From positions 496,001 through 560,000 of the forward strand of contig NZ_SPQZ01000003.1 in assembly GCF_004570845.1 (NCBI RefSeq): a DNA stretch of 64,000 bases, given 5' to 3'. The translations under genes and the position numbers were made by a program. Source of the DNA: Orlajensenia leifsoniae. GTDB taxonomy: Bacteria; Actinomycetota; Actinomycetes; Actinomycetales; Microbacteriaceae. Below are positions 48,070 to 55,023 of the stretch, piece by piece (within the stretch, counting starts at the first letter, position 1; each line of letters begins with the position of its first letter). A model generated the notes under the pieces. It made no database searches and was not told the DNA's origin. It was given only the letters and a program-made list of their open reading frames with translations.

Positions 48070-48075
48070 ACGCTA
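48070..48075 (-). promoter_or_regulatory. -10 box for leaderless ABC exporter operon
   Basis: Minus-strand TAGCGT, 6 nt (GGGAGC), then ATG at 48063. Confidence 0.5.
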
Positions 48076-48096
48076 GGGATGCCCGGCGGTTCGCGC

Positions 48097-48157
48097 ATCC
48101 GTCGCACGGGTGGTTCGCTCCGTCGATTCGGACGGCGAACTCACCCGTGCGACGGAT
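48097..48157. terminator. Long stem-loop between SRPBCC and ABC ATPase genes
   Basis: Outer perfect 16-bp stem ATCCGTCGCACGGGTG/CACCCGTGCGACGGAT, with an inner stem (TTCG/CGAA and CCGTC/GACGG) closing on a 6-nt loop. It lies 7 bp after the SRPBCC stop on the minus strand and just before the exporter promoter. Terminator function is likely; it could equally be a REP-like element. Confidence 0.7.
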
Positions 48158-48163
48158 GGCGCC

Positions 48164-48640
48164 CTACTCCTGCGCCTGCAGACCCAACTGCTCGTCGAGA
48201 ACGTCGAACGCGCTCACCCAGCCGTCGTAGATGTAGTCATCGCCGGGCTGGCCATCGACGCCGCGCACCGTGAAGGTCATCTCGGTCTGCCGGCCATCGT
48301 CACCGTGCTCGGCCAATTCGACCGTGATCACAGGCTGGGTTTCGTCGGGTTGAGCGGGGTCGCCCCACGTGAAGACGAGCCGCTCCGGCTCGACCACCTC
48401 GAGGTACTCGCCGTAGGTGGGGTACTCGGTGCCGTCGGGAGCGACCATCGTGTAGCGGAACGAGCCGCCGACGCGCGCATCGATCTCGACGGAGTCGCGC
48501 GGAGTCTCGAGGCCACGCGGATGCCACCAGAAGGCGGCCTCGTCGGGGTCGGTCCATGCGCGCCAGATGTCGGCACGCGGTGCGTCGAAGACGTGGACGA
48601 TGGTGAAGTGCTTCGTGCTCGTGGCGAGTGTCTCGACCAT
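48164..48640 (-). CDS. SRPBCC (AHSA1-type) domain protein
   Basis: A 158-residue START-like protein. The core reads FTIVHVFDAPRADIWRAWTDPDEAAFWWHP, GGSFRYTMVAPDGTEYPTYGEYLEVVEPERLVFTW and TEMTFTVRG, as in the AHSA1 family, which binds hydrophobic ligands or Hsp90-type partners. It has its own SD (GAGGAGAAGGAG). The 18 codons between the upstream ArsR stop (TAG) and this ATG are in the same frame as both and are Gln-rich, so the two may once have been, or may sometimes be, one protein. Confidence 0.9.
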   Translation of the reverse strand: MVETLATSTKHFTIVHVFDAPRADIWRAWTDPDEAAFWWHPRGLETPRDSVEIDARVGGSFRYTMVAPDGTEYPTYGEYLEVVEPERLVFTWGDPAQPDETQPVITVELAEHGDDGRQTEMTFTVRGVDGQPGDDYIYDGWVSAFDVLDEQLGLQAQE

Positions 48641-48694
48641 GGGGTTCTCCTTCTCCTCGTTGTGCTGCTGGTCCTTCTGGTTCTGCTGGTCCTG

Positions 48695-49060
48695 CTAGTC
48701 GTTCTGCGGGTTGTCCTGCTCCTGCTGCTTCTGCTTGAGGTCGCGGAGGCGCTCGTCGAGCAGCTCGAACCGCTCGGTCCAGAGCGCCCGGTGCTCGTCG
48801 ATCCAGGCCGACACCTCGTCGAGCGGCTCCGTGCGGATCGTGCACGTGCGCCACTGGGCCCGGGCATTGCGATCGATGAGTCCGGCCGACTCGAGCACGC
48901 TCAGGTGCTGCGACACCGCCGGTCGGCTGATGGCGAAGGGCTCGGCGAGTTCACCGGCCGTCGCCTCTCCGCTCGAGAGGCGCGAGAGGATCGCACGACG
49001 GGTCGGATCGGCGAGGGCGTGGAACACCAGGCTCAGCTCGTCAGTCGCCCCTGCGGCCAT
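48695..49060 (-). CDS. ArsR-family regulator with Gln-rich tail
   Basis: A 121-residue winged-helix regulator: LSLVFHALADPTRRAILSRLSSGEATAGELAEPFAISRPAVSQHLSVLESAGLI. It lacks obvious metal-binding Cys. Such ArsR proteins are typically paired with SRPBCC proteins, as here. The C-terminus is low-complexity (LKQKQQEQDNPQND) and the same composition continues in frame after the TAG stop for 18 codons to the SRPBCC start. The ATG follows AAGGAG. A promoter and an inverted repeat in the leader suggest autorepression. Confidence 0.92.
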   Translation of the reverse strand: MAAGATDELSLVFHALADPTRRAILSRLSSGEATAGELAEPFAISRPAVSQHLSVLESAGLIDRNARAQWRTCTIRTEPLDEVSAWIDEHRALWTERFELLDERLRDLKQKQQEQDNPQND

Positions 49061-49061
49061 G

Positions 49062-49120
49062 TAAGCAACTCCTTAATTAATGAATTGCTTAAATGTAAGG
49101 CGGATCCGGACGCTCGTCAA
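49062..49120 (-). promoter_or_regulatory. Promoter and ArsR operator candidate
   Basis: Minus strand: TTGACG (49115-49120), 17-bp spacer, TACATT (49092-49097). Immediately downstream is TAAGCAA-N16-TTGCTTA (49062-49091), an AT-rich inverted repeat around TTAATTAA that also spans the SD and would let the ArsR protein block its own expression. Confidence 0.7.
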
Positions 49121-49149
49121 GGGTGAGATCTCGACCCGCTCCCGTTGAT

Positions 49150-49215
49150 CGTTTACAGGATGAGCAGCACGATGACACGTGAGAGCCGTGCATCCTCGAC
49201 CTGATCCTGTGAACG
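49150..49215. terminator. Nested hairpin downstream of the response-regulator gene
   Basis: Outer arms CGTTTACAGGAT and ATCCTGTGAACG (one mismatch) enclose a smaller stem GCACG/CGTGC. It lies between the response-regulator stop (49246, minus strand) and the ArsR promoter. Likely terminator or structured 3' end. Confidence 0.5.
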
Positions 49216-49245
49216 CATCACGTCGCACGGCCGTCTCCTGACGAG

Positions 49246-49959
49246 TTACTCCGCCGGACGCACCACGCCGTTCTCGTAGGCGTAGACGACGGCGTGCACG
49301 CGGTCGCGCAGGCCGAGCTTCTGCAGCACCTTCGACACGTGAGTCTTCACCGTCGCCTCGCCCACGAAGATGCGGGCGGCGATCTCGGCGTTCGAGAGTC
49401 CCTCGGCGAGCAGCACGAGCACCTCCTGCTCGCGGTCGGTGAGCGGAGTGGTCTGAGGCGCGGGCGGCAGTGGCGGTGCCGGAGCCTGGGACGGAGCCTG
49501 CGCCTGCTCCAGGTCCGACAGCTGAGCCGAGGTGCCGCCGCTCCCGAACGCCGCGATCACCCGTCTCGTCACCGCTGGTGACAGCAGTGCCTCGCCACGC
49601 GCGATCACCTGCACGGCCGCGATGAGGTCCTCCGGCGTCGAGTTCTTGAGCAGGAACCCACTCGCCCCGGCCCGCAGCGCCGTGAACAGGTAGTCCTCGC
49701 GGTTGAACGTGGTGAGCACCAGCACGGCCGAGTGCAGGGCGGCATCCGTCGTGATGATGCGGGTGGCCTCGAGGCCGTCCATGCCGGGCATCTGCACGTC
49801 CATGCACACGACATCGGGGCGCAGCTGGCGCGTGCGCTCGACCGCCTCCTCGCCTGATGCGGCCTCACCCACCACCTCGATGCCGGGCTCCGAGGCGAGG
49901 ATGGTGCGGAATCCGCCGCGCACCAAGGCCTGGTCGTCGACGATCAGCACACGGATCAT
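49246..49959 (-). CDS. NarL/DesR-type response regulator
   Basis: A 237-residue regulator. Receiver domain (1-125): acidic pair in VLIVDDQALVRGG, phospho-acceptor Asp in VVCMDVQMPGMDG, Lys in GFLLKNSTP. Ala/Pro/Gln linker (about 145-175: QAQAPSQAPAPPLPPAPQ) is unusually long. LuxR-type HTH follows: LTDREQEVLVLLAEGLSNAEIAARIFVGEATVKTHVSKVLQKL. Starts with ATG overlapping the kinase stop, so it forms an operon with the histidine kinase. The signal is unknown. Confidence 0.94.
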   Translation of the reverse strand: MIRVLIVDDQALVRGGFRTILASEPGIEVVGEAASGEEAVERTRQLRPDVVCMDVQMPGMDGLEATRIITTDAALHSAVLVLTTFNREDYLFTALRAGASGFLLKNSTPEDLIAAVQVIARGEALLSPAVTRRVIAAFGSGGTSAQLSDLEQAQAPSQAPAPPLPPAPQTTPLTDREQEVLVLLAEGLSNAEIAARIFVGEATVKTHVSKVLQKLGLRDRVHAVVYAYENGVVRPAE

Positions 49960-51350
49960 GCGGTGCCCTCGGGTCCGGACGCCGCAGCATCGGATGCCGC
50001 ACGTGCGCCAGCCCCCACGGGGAAACTCGCCCGCACCAGCCAGCCTCCTCGACTGCGGGGGCCCGCCTCCACGACCCCGCCCACGGCATCCGCCCGCTCC
50101 AGCATGCCGACGAGACCGAGACCGGAAGCCGTGCCGCCACGCACGTGCGCGCGTCCGGCGGCGCTCGACGTTCCCGTGTTCGCGACCTCGAGCTCGAGGG
50201 CGTCGTCGAGGTAGCGCAGTCTCACGTCGGCGGTGGCACCTGCACCCGCGTGCTTGCGCGCGTTCGTGAGCGCCTCCTGGGTGATGCGGTAGGCGGTCAG
50301 TTCGACGGTCGCGGGCACAGTGCGTTCGACGCCCACCACGGTGAACGTGGCGGGTAGGCCGGCGGTCGCGGCCTCGCCGACGAGCGCGGGCAGTTGCGCC
50401 AGCCCGTGGGTGCTGGCCGCATCCGCCATCGCGACGGCCCCGGAGTCCAGGCTGTCGTCGCGCAGGGTGCCCAGCAGCCGGTGCAACTCGTCGACAGCGG
50501 AACGCGCGCTGTCCTCGATGGCGCTGAGCGCTGCGGATGCCGCCTGCGGATCGGTCGCGACGACGCGGCGCGCTGCTCCGGCCTGGACCCCCATCACCGA
50601 GACGTGGTGGGCGACGACGTCGTGGAGCTCGCGGGCGATGCGCACGCGTTCCAGGGCCACGGCCTGCGCCTCGGCGCGCGCACGGGCGCCGGCGAGCTCG
50701 GCCGTGCGCTGCGAGAGGGCCGCCCGCTCCCGGGCCGCGCGGTAGGCGGAGTCCCCGAAGTACCAGGCTCCCCAGAAGAACAGCAGGTTGGTGAAGATCT
50801 GGATGGCGCCGAAGGCGATGTAGGGCGACATGAAACCGTCGCCGTCCGTGGACCGCTCGAGGTCGGGCAGGTAGTCCTGCACGGCCGAGAAGAAGATGAG
50901 CTGCCAGAACAGCCACGCGAACATGCCCACCACGATCGCTCCGCGCGTGATGTTGGCGAGCAGGCGGCTGCGTCCCCATGCCCCCACCGTGTAGACGGCG
51001 ATGAACAGCACGATCTGGCTGATCAGGAGCTCGGCGACCTGGCCGATCACTCCGGCGGCGTACACGACGCTGACCACGACGGCCACGATCTCGGGGAAGC
51101 GACGGCGCGCGGCCATCGGCAGGCTCATGCCGGCCGCCCACAGCAGCGCGAGCCACCAGGGCTCCTCCGCGTAGGTTCCGCTGGCCCTGTAGAAGAGCAG
51201 GCTCACCGCGCTGCCGACCAGCAGCACGAGCGCGAGGATCGCGTCGTTGCGGTAGCCGTGGGCGTCCGGCCTCGGTCGCACCCACTCGACTCCGTCGACG
51301 ACGGCAGGCTCGCCGGGGCCGAGTGCGGGCGCTGCGGCGGAGGAGCTCAT
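49956..51350 (-). CDS. Sensor histidine kinase (HisKA_3 / DesK-like)
   Basis: A 464-residue kinase. Four to six hydrophobic segments (about 35-205) without a large periplasmic loop suggest membrane-based sensing. The phospho-acceptor His is in RIARELHDVVAHHVSVMGVQAGAARR; the ATPase domain contains TAYRITQEALTNARKHAG and GLGLVGMLERADAVGG. Typical NarL-type partner of the response regulator. The ATG at 51350 has a -10 box 6 nt upstream. Confidence 0.93.
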   Translation of the reverse strand: MSSSAAAPALGPGEPAVVDGVEWVRPRPDAHGYRNDAILALVLLVGSAVSLLFYRASGTYAEEPWWLALLWAAGMSLPMAARRRFPEIVAVVVSVVYAAGVIGQVAELLISQIVLFIAVYTVGAWGRSRLLANITRGAIVVGMFAWLFWQLIFFSAVQDYLPDLERSTDGDGFMSPYIAFGAIQIFTNLLFFWGAWYFGDSAYRAARERAALSQRTAELAGARARAEAQAVALERVRIARELHDVVAHHVSVMGVQAGAARRVVATDPQAASAALSAIEDSARSAVDELHRLLGTLRDDSLDSGAVAMADAASTHGLAQLPALVGEAATAGLPATFTVVGVERTVPATVELTAYRITQEALTNARKHAGAGATADVRLRYLDDALELEVANTGTSSAAGRAHVRGGTASGLGLVGMLERADAVGGVVEAGPRSRGGWLVRASFPVGAGARAASDAAASGPEGTA

Positions 51351-51356
51351 GCCTTC

Positions 51357-51362
51357 ACGCTA
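51357..51362 (-). promoter_or_regulatory. -10 box for leaderless kinase-regulator operon
   Basis: Minus-strand TAGCGT, 6 nt (GAAGGC), then ATG at 51350. Confidence 0.5.
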
Positions 51363-51408
51363 GCGACATGCCGAGGGGGTGCCATCCGTCTGGCGGGGGA
51401 GAATCCCC

Positions 51409-51795
51409 TCAGCGGGCGTTGGCGGCCTTCGGTTCCGGCAGCACGTACTTGAGCAGCAGCCAGGTCGCCAAGGCGGTGATGACCCACACGATGACCGTTG
51501 CGAGGATCCACGCGAAGATGCCCTCGAAGCTGAGCCCGTCGGTGAACAGCGACGCCACCAGCAGCGCGATGAAGGTCGAGAGCAGCCCGGCGATGCCCGC
51601 GATCACCGGAGCCTGTCGCCTCGTCAGCCTGCGCACGAGCCATTCGACGGCGGCCTGCACGAGGGCGAACACGACGATGGCCACGAAGAAACCGGCCGTG
51701 TGCAGGTGGAACTCGGGGATGATCAGGGAGGCCACAAGCAGGCCGAGCGCTGCGCTCCCGAGGAAGATCGCCGCACGGATGAGGATTCGCACCAT
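51409..51795 (-). CDS. Small four-helix membrane protein (phage-holin-like family)
   Basis: A 128-residue protein with about four hydrophobic helices: AAIFLGSAALGLLVASLII, FFVAIVVFALVQAAVEWLV, VIAGIAGLLSTFIALLVASLFT and FAWILATVIVWVITALATWLLL. It resembles the Phage_holin_4-type family that is chromosomal in many actinobacteria. No phage genes are near, so a lysis role is unlikely. A -10 box lies 6 nt before the ATG. Function unknown. Confidence 0.82.
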   Translation of the reverse strand: MVRILIRAAIFLGSAALGLLVASLIIPEFHLHTAGFFVAIVVFALVQAAVEWLVRRLTRRQAPVIAGIAGLLSTFIALLVASLFTDGLSFEGIFAWILATVIVWVITALATWLLLKYVLPEPKAANAR

Positions 51796-51801
51796 GTGAT
51801 G

Positions 51802-51807
51802 ACGGTA
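51802..51807 (-). promoter_or_regulatory. -10 box for leaderless membrane-protein transcript
   Basis: Minus-strand TACCGT, 6 nt, then ATG at 51795. Confidence 0.5.
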
Positions 51808-51850
51808 GCGGTACGGCGCCCGAGCGCGCTACGGCGTCTCGCCCCGTGAC

Positions 51851-53476
51851 CTACGGCCTGGGCGCCCGCTCCAGGGCCAGGTACTGGTGCGCCATCGCGA
51901 TCGCCATACCGCCCTCCCCGACGCCGGCGGCCACACGCTTGACCGACCCGGAGCGGACGTCGCCGATGGCGAACACCCCGGGCGCGCTGGTCTCGAGGGC
52001 GAAGGGGCGACGGTCGGCCGTCCAGGCTGCCGTCTCCGCGGCATCCGGTCCGGTGAGGATGAAGCCGTGGGAGTCATGGGCGACGGATGACGGGAGCCAC
52101 CCGGTCGACGCGTCGGCCCCGATCATGACGAACACGATCGAGAAGGCGCGCCGCGTGGTGGTGCCCGACGCCCGGTCGATCACGTCGACCCCGTCGAGGT
52201 TGGTCTCGCCGTACAGGGCGACGACCTCGCTGCGCGTCTCGACGCTGATGGCGTCGTTCGCGGCGATCTGGTCGATCAGGTAGCGCGACATGCTCGAGTC
52301 GAGCGACTCCCCGCGCACCAGCATGGTGACCGAACGCGCGTGCCGCGAGAAGAAGATCGCGGCCTGGCCGGCCGAGTTGCCCGCGCCGATGATGCAGACG
52401 TGGGCACCCTGTGCGAGGGCGGAGTCGCTGCGGGCCGCACCGTAGTAGACCCCGTTGCCCAGGAAGTGCTCGACTTCGGGCAGGGGCAGCGTTCGCCAAT
52501 CGACTCCCGTCGCCACGATGACGATGGGCGCACGCAGGACGTCGCCTCCGTCGAGCACGATCTCCCTACTGTCCGGCCTCAGCGCCTCGACAGTGCGGGT
52601 GACCACGATCTCGGCACCCAGTCGGCGGGCCTGGGCGAGTGCGCGGCTGGCGAGGTCGTCGCCCGAGATGCCGTAGGGGAAGCCGGTGTAGTTCTCGATC
52701 CGGGTCGAGGTGCCGGCCTGGCCGCCCGGGGCGAGCGACTCGATGACCACGGTGCGCAGACCTTCGGCGGCTCCGTTCACCGCGGCCGTGAGCCCGGCCG
52801 GGCCGGCTCCCAGGATCACGACGTCGTAGTCGGTGGCCGACGGCTCGACGGTGAGTCCCACAGCGACGGCGAGCTCCCGCATCCCTGGTGCGACCAGACT
52901 CTCTCCGCTCGCCAGCTCGACCACGGGATAGCTTGCGCCTGCGACAGCACCGTCGAGCACCACCCGCTCGTAGGACACCTGATTCCTTGTGAGGAAGCCC
53001 GCGACCCTGTGCAGCCGAGCGTCGAAGCGTGGGCCGATCAGCCGTACCTCGATGGCGGGCTTCTCGGCGGCGAGTTCCTGAAGGGAATCGACGTATCGTC
53101 GAGCGAGGACGGCCACCTTCTGGGGAACCGACGGCGCCATCGCAGCCAAGGTGTAGAACGCTGTCACGTCGAGCTTGATGATGCGAGACGCCTGCGTGGT
53201 CCGGCCGCTCGCCGGGAACTGCGTGCTGAACGTCATCGGAACCTCGCCGAAGAACTGCCCGGCCTCGCGTGCTCCGATCACCCGTTCACGTCCGTTGACG
53301 ACCTTGGTGATCTCGGCACGGCCCTCCACCACGATGAAGAGCGCACGCTCGTCGCCCTCGTGGGCGAAGTACTCCCCCGACGGCAGGTGGATGTCCTCCA
53401 CGACGCCGGCCAGATATTCCAGAGCGTCGGTTCCCACGGGGCCGAAGAGATGGCGGAGTTCGTCCACGGTGATCAT
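51851..53476 (-). CDS. cNMP-binding domain fused to thioredoxin-reductase-like flavoprotein
   Basis: A 541-residue fusion. Residues about 1-125: cyclic-nucleotide-binding (cap) fold (LPSGEYFAHEGDERALFIVVEGRAEITKVVNGRERVIGAREAGQFFGEVPMTF). About 135-210: a thioredoxin/glutaredoxin-like segment (IEVRLIGPRFDARLHRVAGFLTRNQVSYERVVLDG). About 220-541: TrxR-like flavoprotein with FAD motif VVILGAGPAGLTAAVNGA and NAD motif CIIGAGNSAGQAAIFFS. The redox-active CxxC of thioredoxin reductase is missing (GVYYGAARSDS stands at that place). So it is unlikely to reduce thioredoxin; substrate unknown. ATG 53476 has TACCTT 6 nt upstream. Confidence 0.88.
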   Translation of the reverse strand: MITVDELRHLFGPVGTDALEYLAGVVEDIHLPSGEYFAHEGDERALFIVVEGRAEITKVVNGRERVIGAREAGQFFGEVPMTFSTQFPASGRTTQASRIIKLDVTAFYTLAAMAPSVPQKVAVLARRYVDSLQELAAEKPAIEVRLIGPRFDARLHRVAGFLTRNQVSYERVVLDGAVAGASYPVVELASGESLVAPGMRELAVAVGLTVEPSATDYDVVILGAGPAGLTAAVNGAAEGLRTVVIESLAPGGQAGTSTRIENYTGFPYGISGDDLASRALAQARRLGAEIVVTRTVEALRPDSREIVLDGGDVLRAPIVIVATGVDWRTLPLPEVEHFLGNGVYYGAARSDSALAQGAHVCIIGAGNSAGQAAIFFSRHARSVTMLVRGESLDSSMSRYLIDQIAANDAISVETRSEVVALYGETNLDGVDVIDRASGTTTRRAFSIVFVMIGADASTGWLPSSVAHDSHGFILTGPDAAETAAWTADRRPFALETSAPGVFAIGDVRSGSVKRVAAGVGEGGMAIAMAHQYLALERAPRP

Positions 53477-53482
53477 GGGCCG

Positions 53483-53488
53483 AAGGTA
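53483..53488 (-). promoter_or_regulatory. -10 box for leaderless cNMP-TrxR-like transcript
   Basis: Minus-strand TACCTT, 6 nt (CGGCCC), then ATG at 53476. Confidence 0.45.
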
Positions 53489-53550
53489 ACGGGCTGTGGC
53501 GGATGCCGTCAACGACGCCCCCCGCCGCTCACCGCGCGCTCCAGCTCCGC

Positions 53551-53608
53551 CGATCTGCCCACTTCCGCCGGTCGCGACGGCGGAGCACTAGCGGAAGTGG
53601 GCAGGTCG
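53551..53608. repeat. Palindrome, CTGCCCACTTCCGC family, copy 2
   Basis: Stem of 18 bp with one mismatch: CGATCTGCCCACTTCCGC and GCGGAAGTGGGCAGGTCG, loop 22 nt. Nearly the same as 43452-43509, including ACTAGCGGAAGTGGGCAG. Here it lies between divergent genes, next to the MFS start, so it is not simply a terminator. Confidence 0.85.
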
Positions 53609-53616
53609 GGAGGACT

Positions 53617-54918
53617 ATGGGCAGGATGAACCCCGCCGCCCGTCGCGTCCAGCGCATCTACCTGGTGCTGATGCTCGGCAACACCCTGGCGGCATCGCTG
53701 ATCTGGGGCATCAACACGCTGTTCCTCCTCGATGCCGGTCTCACCAACTTCGAGGCCTTCGCGGCGAACGCCTTCTTCACGGCCGGAATGGTGCTGTTCG
53801 AGGTGCCGACGGGCGTCGTGGCCGACACCGTGGGCCGCAAGGCGTCCTATCTGCTCGGCACCGTGACGCTCGCCGTCACCACGGCCCTGTACTGGATGCT
53901 GTGGGTCTGGCACGCGCCCTTCGTGTGGTGGGCCATCGTGTCGGTGCTGCTCGGCCTCGGCTTCACCTTCTTCTCGGGCGCTGTCGAGGCGTGGCTCGTC
54001 GACGCGCTCACCTCCGTCGGCTTCACGGGCTCGCTCGAGGCGGTCTTCGGCCGAGGGCTCGTCGTCACGGGCATCGCCATGTTCACGGGATCCGTTCTCG
54101 GCGGCGTGATCGCACAGGCGACGAACCTCGGGGTGCCGTTCGTGCTGAGGGCGGCCGTGCTCGTCGTGATGTTCGTCATCGCCGCGCTCGTGATGAAGGA
54201 TCTCGGCTTCACTCCCGACCGCTCGCAGGGGCCGATCCAGGCGACGCGCACCGTGCTGCGGGAGTCGGTCGAGTACGGCCTCAAGAAGCGCTCGGTGCGC
54301 TACATGATCCTGGCCGCCCCCTTCGCCTCGGGCGTCGGCATCTACGCGTTCTACGCCCTGCAGCCGTACCTGCTCGAGCTCTACGGCGACACCACGGCCT
54401 ACGGCATCGCCGGTCTCGCCGCCGCGATCCTCTCGCTCGCCCAGGTGGCGGGAGGCGTACTCGCTCCTCGCGTGCGCACCCTCTTCCGCAAGCGCACGAC
54501 GGTCGTGATCTCGGCATCCGTCGGCAGCGTCCTGGCACTCATCGCCCTCGGGCTCAACTCGATGTTCTGGCTGGCGCTCGTACTGCTGGTGGCGTGGGGC
54601 TTCGTGTTCGCCGTGGTCGGTCCGGTGCGCCAGGCCTACCTCAACGGCATGATCCCGTCGAAGCAGCGCGCCACGGTGCTCTCCTTCGACTCGTTGTTCG
54701 GCAGTGCCGGTGGCGTCGTCATCCAGCCGGCCCTCGGTCGTGCGGCCGACCTCTGGGGCTACGGAACCTCGCTCGTGATCGGCGGCGTCATCGAGCTCGC
54801 CGCCCTGCCGTTCCTGTTCGCGAGCCGGGCGCAGCACGATCCGTCGGACACCGCGGTCGCGTTGACGGATGCCGATCCGGGCGTGGCCCCGGAGCCCGGA
54901 GCCGACGCCTCGGCGTGA
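53617..54918 (+). CDS. MFS transporter
   Basis: A 433-residue transporter with about 12 helices. The loop after helix 2 is EVPTGVVADTVGRKASYLLGTVTL, MFS motif A. Helix 5-10 features LLGLGFTFFSGAVEAWLVDAL and NGMIPSKQRATVLSFDSLFGSAGGVVIQPALGRAADLWG resemble the tetracycline/metal-tolerance-like subgroup. Two ATGs are possible (53617 or 53626), with GGGAGG just before the first. The substrate is unknown. Confidence 0.87.
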   Translation: MGRMNPAARRVQRIYLVLMLGNTLAASLIWGINTLFLLDAGLTNFEAFAANAFFTAGMVLFEVPTGVVADTVGRKASYLLGTVTLAVTTALYWMLWVWHAPFVWWAIVSVLLGLGFTFFSGAVEAWLVDALTSVGFTGSLEAVFGRGLVVTGIAMFTGSVLGGVIAQATNLGVPFVLRAAVLVVMFVIAALVMKDLGFTPDRSQGPIQATRTVLRESVEYGLKKRSVRYMILAAPFASGVGIYAFYALQPYLLELYGDTTAYGIAGLAAAILSLAQVAGGVLAPRVRTLFRKRTTVVISASVGSVLALIALGLNSMFWLALVLLVAWGFVFAVVGPVRQAYLNGMIPSKQRATVLSFDSLFGSAGGVVIQPALGRAADLWGYGTSLVIGGVIELAALPFLFASRAQHDPSDTAVALTDADPGVAPEPGADASA

Positions 54919-55023
54919 CAAACCCCCACGTCGCCGGTGGTCGACGCGCCCCTTGTGAGGATTCCTCAGGAGGGCCACCATGGGCAGGTACGGTCTCCAC
55001 CCGTCGAACTGCGAGGTACTCCC

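Noticed and set aside
51409-51795. Prophage remnant suggested by the holin-like protein
   Set aside because: No integrase, capsid, lysin or attachment sites nearby; this small membrane family is a common chromosomal gene in actinobacteria.
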